42,204 nucleotides of DNA, from positions 267,501-309,704 of the forward strand of contig CAJNDS010002707.1 in NCBI GenBank assembly GCA_905221605.1, written 5' to 3'. The position numbers and the translations under genes are program-made. This DNA comes from Symbiodinium natans (lineage: Eukaryota > Sar > Dinophyceae > Suessiales > Symbiodiniaceae). Under the pieces are notes generated by a model that saw only the letters and a program-made list of their open reading frames with translations, did no database searches and was not told the DNA's origin. Positions 26,301 through 29,918 of the stretch are shown here, piece after piece (position 1 is the stretch's first letter; every line of letters starts with the position of its first letter).

Positions 26301-27999
26301 TTAGGGTTTAGGGTTTAGGGTCTAGGGTTTAGGGTTTAGGGGTTTCGGGTGTTCATCTGAAAACCTCAGGGATGGATTTACAAAGTTCTGGAAGTCCTTG
26401 TGGCTCGCCGGAGGGCGGGGTGTAAAGAAGTAAGCATGGCATAAATGTAAACGCTTGCGCGTGCCGCCTGGCAGCCGAGCCCACGGACAGGAAAGGAGGA
26501 AGGAGGGTTTCTGGTGTCCCAGGGGGGTGTTAGGGGTCCCAGGGGGTGTCCAGGGGGTCCCAAGGCGGGTCCCAGCGAGTCCAGGAAGGACCCAGCAAGG
26601 GTTTCAGGGGGGGTCTCAGAGGGGGCTTTTGCCAAAAAAGTGTTTGCAGCTCCTCCAAGAAATGGGGGGGTTCCCACAACAGGGCGGGGGGGGGGGTGGG
26701 TGCGTCACAAAGTTTGGCAGGGACTAGGGGGAAGGAGGCGACTTGAGCTTGTAGAAAGCCCTCACCCCAAAATCTCAAAAACCATACCCTAAACCCGAAA
26801 CCCTAAACCCTTAACCCTTAACCCTAAACGCTAAACCCTAAACCCTAAACCCTAAACCCTAAACCCTAAACCCTAAACCCTAAACCCTAAACCCTAAACC
26901 CTAAGCCCGAAGCCCGAAGCCCGAAACCCTAATCCTAAACCTTTTTTGCGAGAGAGAGAGAGAGAGAGAGAGAGACTTCAGGTTGCTTCAAGAGCTCTCG
27001 GAACGCTGTGTTCGACGAGGCGTTCACAGAGGCTCCCATGCGGGAGATGATCCGACGGCGCATCAACCACAGCTACAACGTGTGGGATGCAGATGGGTTC
27101 GAGTTCCTGACGCCGGCCGCTGGTGCTGGTTTAGGGTTTAGGGTTTAGGGTTTAGGGTTTAGGGTTTAGGGTTTAGGGTTTAGGGTTTAGGGTTTAGGGT
27201 TTAGGGTTTAGGGTTTAGGGTTTAGGGTTTAGGGTTTAGGGTTTAGGGTTTGGGGTTCGGGGTTTGGGGTTTGGGGTTTCTGCCTGGCTCACCTAGTGGG
27301 GGCTGGCTTCGGGTTTGCACTATTGCAGGTAGAGGTTCTCGCAACCCTACCCTAAAAATCTCTTTATAGGGGCTTTATCAATTAGAATAAGGTTTTGGGG
27401 GGATTGTTATAGTACACTTATGAATACACAAGATGGACTAGCTAATGGCATTGGTTAATTCACGCCTACACCTACACCTAAAGACGCCGTAAGGGAACAA
27501 CCGTACTGATTCCCACCCCTAAAGCGCCGAGGATGACGGCGCCGGGCGGAGGAACGTGCATCTGCTGGCCCAGCAAGCCAAGCTCAAAAAGCAGCAGGAT
27601 GCCGCCGGCATCCTCGGCGCCAGCGACTTCGGCGCTGAGTAAATCCTAGGCCCAAGAGTAACCTAGGAATAGCAAGGGTGCCCTTTTTGGTGTTGAAGGG
27701 GGCTTGTAAGGGAATCAAAGCCCTTAGACGAAAAGGGGAATAGGGGCCTACTGGGTCCTAGGTCACGTAAACTTCTAACCTTCTCTTGGGGTAGTCTAAA
27801 CCCTTACTTTCCCTGAGCTCACCTAAGCCCCAAGCACCAAGCCCCCGAACCCTAAACGCCAAACCCCAAACCTAAACCCCACACCCTTAAACCCTTAAAG
27901 CCAAAGGCTGAGCTTTTGTTCCTTTTCACGATTTCAGGTGAGGCGAAGGCGCAAGCGCCAATCCAGGTGGTGGTGGGCAAAACCTCTGAGACGGAGTGA
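1088..27999 (+). CDS. OSCA/TMEM63/CSC1-like (DUF221) membrane channel, multi-exon, 5' end outside window
   Basis: Members of this family are mechanically or osmotically gated cation channels with about 11 membrane segments. Exons with an unbroken frame: 8200-8232, 8448-8486, 8803-8864, 9189-9333, 9748-9848, 10567-10675, 10807-10997, 11275-11344, 11495-11550, 11683-11735, 12653-12732, 12923-13020, 13570-13645, 15353-15477, 15973-16054, 16232-16329, 16965-17043, 26395-26419, 26982-27091, 27532-27636, 27943-27999 (TGA). Likely earlier exons: 1088-1165, 1362-1385, 1887-1968, 2339 to about 2395, 6137-6215, 6520-6559, 7361-7424 and 7701-7776. Family landmarks in the right order are YISGLP (start of the RRM-like loop), GAFVTF, APLPADIFWEN, LVNA, ELFTPPQFELA, and YWIHKFQFLR followed by VPPRH. 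Intron donors are a mix of GT, GC and GA, and nearly all acceptors read AG|G. One intron (17044-26394) carries an LTR retrotransposon. The family call rests on these motifs and the run of hydrophobic segments; no search was run. Confidence 0.82.
1179..1283. repeat. Telomere-like array (TTTAGGG)n in intron 1166-1361
   Basis: G-rich strand on +, about 12 units with some degenerate ones. It fills most of the 196-nt intron between exons 1088-1165 and 1362-1385. Confidence 0.9.
1444..1600. repeat. Telomere-like array (CCCTAAA)n
   Basis: About 20 near-perfect units grading into CCCTGAA variants, in intron 1386-1886. It is followed by a degenerate CCCTAAACG stretch at about 1755-1870. Confidence 0.95.
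1988..2116. repeat. Telomere-like array (TTTAGGG)n
   Basis: About 18 units in G-strand orientation with TTGAGGG variants, inside intron 1969-2338. A second block lies at 2262-2321 in the same intron. Confidence 0.95.
2438..2657. repeat. Long telomere-like array (TTTAGGG)n
   Basis: About 220 bp of TTTAGGG with occasional single-T deletions (TTAGGG). Confidence 0.97.
2763..2873. mobile_element. Palindromic MITE-like element, family 1 copy 2
   Basis: Ends GGGATGTTCCCCC and GGGGAACATCCCAA. The core pair is ACAGTCCTTAATAGGG against AAGGACTGTTAGTATAAG. The loop contains GGGGTTAGGGTTA, a small telomere-like seed. Confidence 0.7.
3287..3370. mobile_element. Palindromic MITE-like element, family 1 copy 3 (internally shortened)
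   Basis: Left end TTGGGATGTTCCCCC, right end GATCCCAA. The right arm keeps ACTGTTAGTATACGGGG but has lost the AAGG before ACTG seen in other copies. Confidence 0.6.
4873..7424 (+). CDS. Channel gene, tentative exons in the cytoplasmic loop
   Basis: Four short GC-rich islands keep an open frame consistent with the downstream exons: 5185-5202 (donor GC), 6137-6215 (donor GTGAGC; LAASLLHRLEHAGCAPAEGG), 6520-6559 (donor GA; RLPVLPEAAAKLP) and 7361-7424 (donor GC; LVRDFRGSLGRFRAAVDS). An island at about 4880-5010 also looks coding, but its frame does not connect cleanly. The loop is poorly conserved in this family, so phase consistency and high third-position GC are the only support. Confidence 0.45.
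5239..5377. repeat. Variant array (CCCTAGA)n passing into (CCCTAAA)n
   Basis: About 13 units of CCCTAGA are followed without a break by about 7 units of CCCTAAA. The sharp switch suggests block-wise expansion. Confidence 0.95.
5519..5705. repeat. AAC/AGC-rich trinucleotide tract
   Basis: Imperfect trinucleotide repeat that makes asparagine/serine/lysine-rich (+) and cysteine-rich (-) open frames. No gene is supported. Confidence 0.75.
6560..7360. repeat. Intron dominated by telomere-like arrays
   Basis: Proposed 801-nt intron (GA...AG). It begins with TTTAGGG units (6564-6612) and ends with about 370 bp of CCCTAAA and CCCCAAA units (6993-7355), so arrays in opposite orientations lie in one intron. 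Confidence 0.7.
7437..7675. repeat. Telomere-like array (TTTAGGG)n in intron 7425-7700
   Basis: About 16 clean units, then degenerate TTTAGGGG/TTTCGGG sequence. It fills almost the whole intron. Confidence 0.95.
7701..9333 (+). CDS. Channel gene exons: end of cytoplasmic loop and pre-TM3 segment
   Basis: Exons 7701-7776, 8200-8232, 8448-8486, 8803-8864 and 9189-9333 join in frame through GC, GA, GT, GC and GT donors. The reading is SEELDEAEKDRVLKQLQELE (helix), then VLGAFVTFTHVKHKEFISQE, then APLPADIFWEN and FKRVVIGGVF. FVTF followed by AP.P.DI.W.N before a membrane helix is the most diagnostic stretch of the OSCA/TMEM63 family. The junction 8233-8447 is flanked by the duplication GGAGCTG. 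Confidence 0.85.
7802..7925. repeat. Telomere-like array (TTTAGGG)n, degenerate
   Basis: Lies in intron 7777-8199; a CCCTAAA array in the opposite orientation follows at 8072-8180 in the same intron. Confidence 0.9.
8500..8586. repeat. Octamer variant array (CCCCTAAA/CCCTAAAG)n
   Basis: Telomere-like units with an extra C, inside intron 8487-8802 (GT...AG). Confidence 0.9.
9055..9175. repeat. AT-rich trinucleotide tract
   Basis: Imperfect ATT/AGT repeats in intron 8865-9188, strongly unlike the GC-rich exons on both sides. Confidence 0.8.
9498..9586. mobile_element. Palindromic MITE-like element (TGGAAGCC ends)
   Basis: Outer arms TGGAAGCC/GGCTTCCA and inner arms GACTTAGCAAGT/ACTTGCTAAGTC are perfect inverted repeats around a 38-nt loop. 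It lies in intron 9334-9747, directly before a CCCTAAA array. Confidence 0.75.
9588..9743. repeat. Telomere-like array (CCCTAAA)n
   Basis: About 20 units; reaches to within 5 bases of the acceptor of exon 9748-9848. Confidence 0.95.
9748..11344 (+). CDS. Channel gene exons: TM3-TM5 region
   Basis: Exons 9748-9848, 10567-10675, 10807-10997 and 11275-11344. With the previous exon they read a membrane helix (VIGGVFVMILCLSLAKW), a Cys-containing loop with LYCNCTEIG, then two long hydrophobic helices (MMMLAVVFSSVINLAAGVF and FVVKVLTLGVVVTLVNA). A short segment before the second helix and the ending LVNA fit the family's TM4-TM5. Donors are GC, GA, GT and GC. Phases close exactly at each join. Confidence 0.85.
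9884..10165. repeat. Long telomere-like array (CCCTAAA)n
   Basis: About 280 bp, nearly perfect, in intron 9849-10566. Confidence 0.97.
10281..10528. mobile_element. Palindromic MITE-like element, family 4 copy A, with telomere array inside its left end
   Basis: Terminal inverted repeats TACTTGGAGGTTCA (10281-10294) and TGAACCTCCAAGTA (10515-10528) are perfect. Between the left end and the element body sits a TTTAGGG array (about 10292-10395). The relative at 28357 has no array at that end but has one at the other end. Located in intron 9849-10566. Confidence 0.75.
10998..11274 (+). mobile_element. Introner-like element forming a complete intron (family 3)
   Basis: The intron is GT...AG. The GT comes from a GTTC that is repeated directly after the intron (10998-11001 and 11275-11278), as a target duplication would be. 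The AG comes from the inverted terminal repeat CCTAGGCCC/GGGTCTAGG. A CCCTAAA array (11078-11229) occupies the middle. Removing it joins DFQ to FYIGSFKG in frame. A relative in reverse orientation starts at 27645. Confidence 0.7.
11345..11494 (+). repeat. Minimal telomere-repeat intron flanked by 11-bp duplication
   Basis: CAAGGCGTGGC occurs at 11341-11351 and at 11491-11501, with almost only CCCTAAA-type units between. Splicing as GC...AG leaves one copy and reads DIDK then AWHAAVGVEILTLFIFSIM across the junction. Confidence 0.8.
11495..13645 (+). CDS. Channel gene exons: TM6, cytoplasmic motif, TM7-TM8
   Basis: Exons 11495-11550, 11683-11735, 12653-12732, 12923-13020 and 13570-13645. They read AWHAAVGVEILTLFIFSIM, then VVAIAFVLLFKLKCYC, SMKELFTPPQFELA, LSLVFAGLLFSSCLPGVLVV, and YWIHKFQFLR with VPPRH. 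These match the family's conserved WY..VG, LYT.P.F.L and L.YW.DK..LLR..R.PP stretches. Donors are GA, GC, GT, GC and GA. Confidence 0.87.
11814..12608. repeat. Very long variant array (CCCTAAG)n
   Basis: About 795 bp, roughly 113 units, nearly all CCCTAAG with sporadic CCCGAAG, CCCTGAG and CCCTAGG. It makes up most of intron 11736-12652. This is a homogenised variant of the telomere heptamer. Confidence 0.97.
13432..13550. repeat. Variant array (CCCTAGA)n passing into (CCCTAAA)n
   Basis: Same order of variant then canonical units as at 5239-5377. Lies near the acceptor of exon 13570-13645. Confidence 0.95.
13822..13898 (+). repeat. Dispersed repeat, family 6 copy 1
   Basis: Shares about 75 nt with the reverse complement of 34874-34955, including TTTACGACAA, AAGGGATGG and the near-palindrome TTTAGCGTAGCTAAAGTCTAA. 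Probably a short MITE or SINE-like element. Confidence 0.65.
14521..15112. repeat. Four diverged copies of a GC-rich repeat unit
   Basis: Copies at about 14521-14605, 14637-14712, 14764-14815 (partial) and 15041-15112 share ACGTGCCGA.GGCCCGA, AAGGGCCGAGGCTACC and CCCAGCTTAAACC. Copies 3 and 4 also share an upstream TTCCCTGACCTTCAA. Not coding as far as I can see. Confidence 0.75.
15353..17043 (+). CDS. Channel gene exons: last membrane segments
   Basis: Exons 15353-15477 (donor GTGAGT), 15973-16054 (GA), 16232-16329 (GT) and 16965-17043 (GC). They read ELARGMARWVQVAVFCHCAV followed by AVWVYGSE (fits the family's penultimate helix with a W.YG ending), an acidic/alanine-rich loop, the helix NALVFCFLVVFWALKLL, and YWVLGQAAVDNLLAIVSWVL. 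Phases agree at every junction. Confidence 0.83.
15487..15720. repeat. Variant array (GGGGTTTAA)n, (GGGGTTTTA)n then TTTAGGGG
   Basis: Starts directly after the GTGAGT donor of exon 15353-15477. The nine-base unit creates an artefactual Lys-Gly-Phe repeat in one frame. Confidence 0.95.
16071..16222. repeat. Telomere-like array with orientation switch
   Basis: A short GGGGTTTAGGGT is immediately followed by CCCTAAACCC units, forming an inverted junction. It fills the 177-nt intron 16055-16231 (GA...AG, flanked by duplicated GAG). Confidence 0.9.
16328..16470. repeat. Telomere-like array (TTTAGGG)n
   Basis: The first unit overlaps the exon end: TTTTAG|GTTTAGGG supplies the GT donor of intron 16330-16964. 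A second array in the same intron is at 16892-16950, next to the acceptor side. Confidence 0.9.
17270..17408. repeat. Variant array (CCCCAAAA/CCCCAAA)n
   Basis: C-rich 7-8-mer units lacking the T of the telomere repeat; lies in intron 17044-26394 upstream of the retrotransposon. Confidence 0.9.
17492..17534. repeat. Telomere-like array, left part, split by the retrotransposon
   Basis: TTTAGGG units run up to the first base of the left LTR and resume directly after the right LTR at 26246-26345. Confidence 0.95.
17530..17534. repeat. Target-site duplication TAGGG, left
   Basis: TAGGG precedes the left LTR, and TAGGG (26246-26250) follows the right LTR. Five bases is usual for LTR elements, but because the target is itself a TTTAGGG repeat the match could be by chance. 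Confidence 0.6.
17535..17757 (+). repeat. 5' LTR
   Basis: 223 bp, starting TGCGG and ending CCGTA. It contains AATAAA (17591-17596, possible polyadenylation signal) and a TTTTTTTGGCTCAAG stretch (17608-17622). It differs from the 3' LTR only at 17651 (T instead of G). Confidence 0.93.
17606..17622 (+). promoter_or_regulatory. Spliced-leader-like stretch and T-tract in LTR
   Basis: CATTTTTTTGGCTCAAG resembles the 3' part of the dinoflagellate spliced leader (CATTTTGGCTCAAG) with three extra T. It may be a relic of a trans-spliced, reverse-transcribed RNA, or a T-box type promoter. The same stretch is at 26094-26110 in the other LTR. Confidence 0.6.
17758..17770 (+). promoter_or_regulatory. 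Primer-binding site, half-tRNA initiator Met type
   Basis: GGTTATGAGCCCA starts at the first base after the LTR. It is complementary to the anticodon arm of plant/yeast-type initiator tRNA-Met (GGGCTCATAACC). Drosophila copia is known to prime from this internal tRNA fragment in the same way. Confidence 0.8.
17823..25652 (+). CDS. 2609-aa RNA-binding, Gag-like protein of the LTR element (WW, S1-like, SAM-like, six CCCH fingers)
   Basis: The start ATG has a strong context (gccATGG) and follows the primer-binding site by 52 nt. Order of parts: WW-like domain, residues about 208-235 (W210, W232, P235); acidic, low-complexity region to about 650; S1/OB-like fold about 662-725; Trp/Gly-rich segment 739-785; CCCH fingers at C969/C977/C983/H987, C1062/C1070/C1076/H1080 and C1113/C1122/C1128/H1132; SAM-like helical segment 1230-1293; Arg/Ser- and Lys-rich stretch about 1390-1450; unassigned globular part about 1713-1910; CCCH fingers at C2198/C2208/C2214/H2218, C2230/C2239/C2245/H2249 and C2256/C2265/C2271/H2275; basic C-terminal tail. 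All six fingers keep C-x7-9-C-x5-C-x3-H. The role is inferred: packaging or handling of the element's RNA. No enzyme signature is visible. A captured host gene is the main alternative. Confidence 0.85.
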   Translation: MATNWLRTGVASSSSNVGDQGDGGVKRSATGEKVVPNEEALVDVGGMRGEEKPVVEGLEDQMEAVLLRLLSKHGHLLRAAESAESTGAPTASSSTSKMVEQGCQTELVGDVIPVSKRARNKVSFAGESGDLLTGEVEETAPVAATKSSILVVGDAEGVVPVAMVMSEGEIQELEAARIQQESDEDLYAGGGGKASQAADLPIVDCDGKTWERHFHEDGREYFYCLDTGDTQWVLPKKTGMAGNSEGPGVGMGIVPVEDEPTLGATSSPSSTESSRAQQGSMESVNSGVNSVSEKDFSSTIGDSGPRGGGDAPTSGSPDEEGISGNRADIAEAQHLDREEMGMLSEGVAAVESVGPEEKMPNVEIGIVSATEERVVDVVPVVQEDGPGDLDDEEKKLCITTEEVSSFGAEKSAIQREKETSETAGDTVDKKDEAWSANEARVDAPDSTWSANEARVEVHMVVRSTGDCNNGAQVSAAADDGGSQVDALVQPEISREERNDKDYTGANEAAVVNDGGNSPLETMEPKEPAVEESVPAVDDQLNRPAAEENLPAAEGVTKDTNEGSTPMKGEALPSGSSPEVDTERTEADEAKPLAEKKGSPEIQEHKKDELVGLVEQDEQCDPKVKTKDAPGADDTEMVSEEHAKRVPRAGALESPGTHCYEEGDKITGLVRCINGYGAFLDYGDLNVLIPAEGNNVHQFQFGDTVNGTVKRVEDDGTIILDTFLVLEENEEDSSPKLRKWKDSGWGTWWTGSWQTGQWYKGSDGQWDWKSEEPQSREWFAESKASSREQEEAEQKQLYGEKICRNLLEDETINKDYVGKITGMLLSRSMDVIVECIADHAFLNNEARSAYNILLSDGWKPEEKERVGVEETTTFSRKQYHDALYELARKKRRFSGPVVGEAVAMLLSKGKDELWNELWLDTKRFLQELDGAVEEMSKRENRPIETYMDPDQYKKAHTTPKTVSLGYSKLCRFFNQGRCRNGDGCSYEHRRYGEGWPEGEPTEAKNSQKTGDEDGDIGGPPTDEGTVDEVQQEREDSAFRAQYNYGKGTSKGEPTLGETKKRLCLYYNQSGCKYGTACRFLHDDDVALEGTWEPGKSWDNASRRAIRDAGFHQCCFDYYLKGRCRVRFGCKYSHEEMSEDRLAQLKHLVNVANHVSFQRAKGLEIPDRNAFQPPVSGGAESSSSSAPKALQMTNVSQKDGEKGILDEEEADEQKNSVAASTSTQLHNPEEPIENWMARNQHLWVYTPHVSEVMITLGVTNVSDLQEFIFVEDLVDKGINKVTACKILQLVGEVRYRPGGPEKAVPSDASVRVQQSSGNKGTGRAAVRTLTQVREAEDSGAKTMPRGSYRELFDKVKYRDAWTLAQRSPLCVQKLKLVGVGMPPVNPPTKKYRSRSNPVKRGRPLLDKKQVRQVPRSRSQRRAQPAEVVEKPKPLELKPRGGLSYRFSRAWADVVDDDDQAEALVSYAASSSDSSEEETNAVHRMREILLQERDSQRTAIRGNVPMGGSSGPNAGQKKSVHLGKERDKASRGETRQEVTSQVFSLPQPSRRTEQSQKRARDGSVMVGSLAVGSTDEVLPGQGVAGQVNGSESAQVLPGHEVAGQETALEGAVQIPGEETDQNEGEGGSNDLRGDDAKNLDGGLVRSDLQQLLVKGLLNRIYWKVAVGKLPVGQRDCQKGSNKMDRNLVISMSSEGASEQDENLALEDDADQSMGDGAMVVLVYDPRTLIQSPTTDWVMRRGLTDRSIWPAMAYTAQRICAEMVQVDELNAQLNTGRLLFERRDQGYYCDLHHSFHDNPCLPVVGNYPLSVMGALLSPGLEKEFRDTGKFGTAMEAIAYDWSRSPGMEVHVELMAREANLVAPFLKLGGQGTVVNSEFLWQHGRDQMMEFLQAATCADQLEVLWRRMDDDADEEVDPTGMVLEIPDQQDAVLDQGNNESLIPIEDVGGETLGDTGRDGKAPEVSPEEETSSGSSRLAGTRIFLWSVYSRVASNFSTQDRTTGKIFDSTKGYPGEGPNNGDNPSSKRNLPWISEDYLDEVVSKKMERSSDMDGLEGSVPGSEGSLEKVEVENVTASKILMALWKKGSRAGYRRLCRLNVSGCKVGTMKRPIKRVQKIGTRKALMKKFNVFGSSQHGSGVGGKPIMKVVGPRPGFPAVLQAPTTDSTSGEGSSPQVHGNVHVEHNRPMDRYEAERLEKRKKGFCYWFSKGKDRCKFGEDCKFIHSEDDVVLHSYWCKYYVAGRDCFAGKDCAFSHDATGVRCIQFARSGKCRYGDRCVFEHGVPLDEQRPRSPRTPPRDGPRRSSGANGGEKEISPEQFDDGEEYSMTYDDDTKMSELLMEAISILSNGKPDLARAEADPLFKLLKFKGDADQMDREWVSWTDEMLSVLELHEVVKSYDVSLEEVEEWVNDLRIWFERANLEEEKDPKRGKKRSLERESSKDIPAEKEVVETSETEVIVEEEAKKVKKKRKPVVIEDPYTLLVPKPKKMPATIEKSGSSTNAAVSAGEKASRMRAKSIVGGKAKKKEKSQSPKKGEVVVVKGPEEKDRPPDVDEQASAAVSAELGQPCQAIEDAKREGLVSSIQRGVQDPVLTVSDLEYILLQLHLKIANNRKKK
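25653..26010. other. 3' untranslated region of the retrotransposon
   Basis: Between the stop codon and the polypurine tract. No ORF of note; contains a small palindromic stretch GCTTTTCGCGTAGCGAAGAC near 25780. Confidence 0.7.
26011..26022 (+). promoter_or_regulatory. Polypurine tract
   Basis: GGACAGGGGGAG directly abuts the 3' LTR, as needed for plus-strand priming of an LTR element. Confidence 0.75.
26023..26245 (+). repeat. 3' LTR
   Basis: 223 bp, identical to the 5' LTR except G at 26139. Followed by TAGGG and continuing TTTAGGG array. Confidence 0.93.
26246..26345. repeat. Telomere-like array, right part
   Basis: Continuation of the array interrupted at 17534; about 14 units. Confidence 0.95.
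26395..27999 (+). CDS. Channel gene exons: C-terminal tail and stop
   Basis: Exons 26395-26419, 26982-27091, 27532-27636 and 27943-27999. They read SLWLAGGRG, then CFKSSRNAVFDEAFTEAPM, SYNVWDADDGAGRRNVHLL, QQDAAGILGASDFG, and a last exon QAPIQVVVGKTSETE with TGA. Donors GT, GA, GA. A duplicated GATG flanks intron 27092-27531 and TGAG flanks intron 27637-27942. If the last intron is kept, translation stops at TAA 27640-27642 after ASDFGAE. The first exon's start could also be 26386, where TTCTGG repeats the upstream exon end at 17038. Confidence 0.75.
26786..26940. repeat. Telomere-like array (CCCTAAA)n
   Basis: About 20 units in intron 26420-26981, followed by a (GA)n run at 26951-26974 before the TTCAG acceptor. 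Confidence 0.95.
27129..27275. repeat. Telomere-like array (TTTAGGG)n
   Basis: About 19 near-perfect units in intron 27092-27531. Confidence 0.97.
27645..27762. mobile_element. Family 3 element, second copy
   Basis: CCTAGGCCCAAGAGTA at the left and TGGGTCCTAGG at the right form an imperfect inverted pair. The first 45 nt match the reverse complement of the right end of the intron at 10998-11274. It begins 8 bases after the proposed donor of the last channel-gene intron. Confidence 0.6.
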
Positions 28000-28356
28000 T
28001 GGGGGGGCCATGGGGGCTGCGGTGGGGCGGTCGTTAGGGTTTAGTGTTTAGGGGTTGTTGTGGTTCAGGGTTTAGGGTTTTGGCTTCAAGGGTGGTTGGG
28101 GTGTAGTGTAGTGTTTGTTGGTATGGTGGTGGCTTCAGATCGCATTGCGGCACATGTAGCTGAGATCCTTTGGCGAGCATCCCCTTTAAAAGGGCGAATG
28201 TCTTGCCGGTCATGTTTTCATGGGTTCCCCTACTGGCCCCTCGAGACTACCCCCGTGGTCCCCCCCCATAATTACGGCTATTTGGGGATAGTTAAGCCCA
28301 ATTCAGGTTATTCAAGGGGGAACCTAGGGGGGGGGGGTAGTATAGACGCGGGTAGC

Positions 28357-28525
28357 ACTTGGAGGTTCAGGGTACTCATTAACGCAATAATGACTGTACT
28401 TATAGCCCAATTATAACCAGATTAGGGCACTTAAGGGGGCTTATAAGTGGGTTATAAGTACCCTAAACCCTAAACCCTAAACCCTAAACCCTAAACCCTA
28501 AACCCTAAACCCTAAACCCCAAGTA
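28357..28525. mobile_element. Family 4 MITE-like element, copy B, telomere array inside its right end
   Basis: Left end ACTTGGAGGTTCA and a body matching 10385-10512 (GACTGTACTT, CCAATTATAACCA, CTTATAAGTGGGTT). After TAAGTACC the right inverted end is interrupted by a CCCTAAA array (about 28451-28520) before AAGTA. Confidence 0.7.
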
Positions 28526-28679
28526 GGGGAACCCATGGTGCTTAGCCGGGGGCCTCCTCTGAGCCGTGTTCTGAAGCGGTCAGCAGCGGCAGATCACGAG
28601 AGAAACCCGGCACGCCCTCCGAACGGTGGCTGCGAAGTGCTTTATATTTGCAGCTCTGCTTCACTAAACCCCCTAAGCC

Positions 28680-28915
28680 CTAAACCCTAAACTGAAACTC
28701 CAAACCCCATAAACCCTCTAAATCCCCTAAACCCTATAAACCCTAAAAAAAACCATAAGCCTTACAAACCCTACAAACCCGATAAACCCTATAAACCCCA
28801 TAAACCCTATAAACCCTATAAGCCCTATGGACCCTATAAACCCTATAAACCCTATAAACCCTATAAACCCTATAAACCCTATAAACCCTATAAATACCCT
28901 ACGAACCCTAAATCC
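28680..28915. repeat. Nine-base variant array (CCCTATAAA)n
   Basis: About 16 recognisable units with an extra TA compared with the telomere heptamer. Confidence 0.93.
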
Positions 28916-29880
28916 TAAACCCCGAGTCGAACCAACTGTCTAGCTTAACCAACTTCATGGTTCAAGGTCTCGATGGGGATGTCGGAATGATTCTGCCATG
29001 CGTCGATGAAGACCTTCCTTCTTCGAGGTGTATACCTACTTGGGTTCATGTGCGTATGGCTTGCCGCCGGCTGAAACACACACCAGGTTTAGGGTTCTGG
29101 GCTATGGGTTTTGGGTTCAGGGTTTAAGTAGGGTCATGGGTTTAGGGTTTGATTAGGGTTCAGGGTTCAGTGGTTTACCCTGAGCGTTGAGCACTTCCTC
29201 TGGTATGGTCTTTTGGAGAGGGCTGCTGTGGGAACTGCCTGTTGAAGAAGCTGGACCTCAAACAAGAAAATCTAGGGGTCATTCGAACCCGAGCCGGGGG
29301 TATGCGCTGTGCTGGCAGCTCGCCAGCCAAGTTGCTGACCGCTCGCCGGAGCTATCTCTCAAGCGGTTGGGAGTTGGGACAGATGTTCGGAGGAGACAGC
29401 CCACTCAGGAACCCGAAGAATAACAACGTCGATTCATTCATGGTTCCTGAAAGACAAGATCCCCTGAAAAGCCCGAAGCCTTGAACCCCTGAACCCCAAA
29501 CCCAGGCAAATTTCGCCGTCCCGATCATAAACGGCTTCTCTCGCCTTGGAGAGCTTGAACCGTTGGGATTTCGAGTCTCTTTAGGGAATGTGAGGAGGTG
29601 AGGAGGGACCCATCCTTCTGCATCTTCTTCCCCTATTTTGCCTGTCTATATACCTTATAGAGTCTCTATATACCTCGGTAGCCCCTACCTTTTCCTGAAT
29701 TCAGTTCAAAAGGCCCCCCTCTGAGAGTGACGGACCTTTCGCGGGGCTCCGATTTATTGAGAACTGCCAAATTATGATTATCATCAGTATGATTCTTAGT
29801 ATGATTTTATATTCTTCTATTGTTACTAATGCTTTCGGTTTTTGGGGGGTGGGGCCTTTTTTCGTGCTCCAAGGTTCAGG

Positions 29881-29890
29881 GATTTTTCAG
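29881..29890 (+). promoter_or_regulatory. Probable trans-splice acceptor of the LRR gene
   Basis: GATTTTTCAG lies 28 nt upstream of the chosen start codon. Dinoflagellate mRNAs receive a spliced leader at such an AG. No spliced-leader exon is present here, so this is inferred from position and the T-rich lead. Confidence 0.45.
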
Positions 29891-29918
29891 GGTCGAGCGC
29901 CCCCAACGGCGATGGGCC

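Larger units (their letters stand above)
28000..29890. other. Intergenic interval between the two genes
   Basis: Contains a family 4 element (28357-28525), a CCCTATAAA array (28680-28915) and unassigned open frames (for example ATG at 28535, and 29242-29484). No family signature was recognised in these. Both flanking genes run on the + strand. Confidence 0.55.

Noticed and set aside
29260-29350. tRNA or tRNA-derived SINE on the minus strand (GGTTCGAAT box)
   Set aside because: A B-box-like GGTTCGAAT and a weak A-box are present, but no acceptor stem or 5+7 anticodon arm can be formed; too weak to call.
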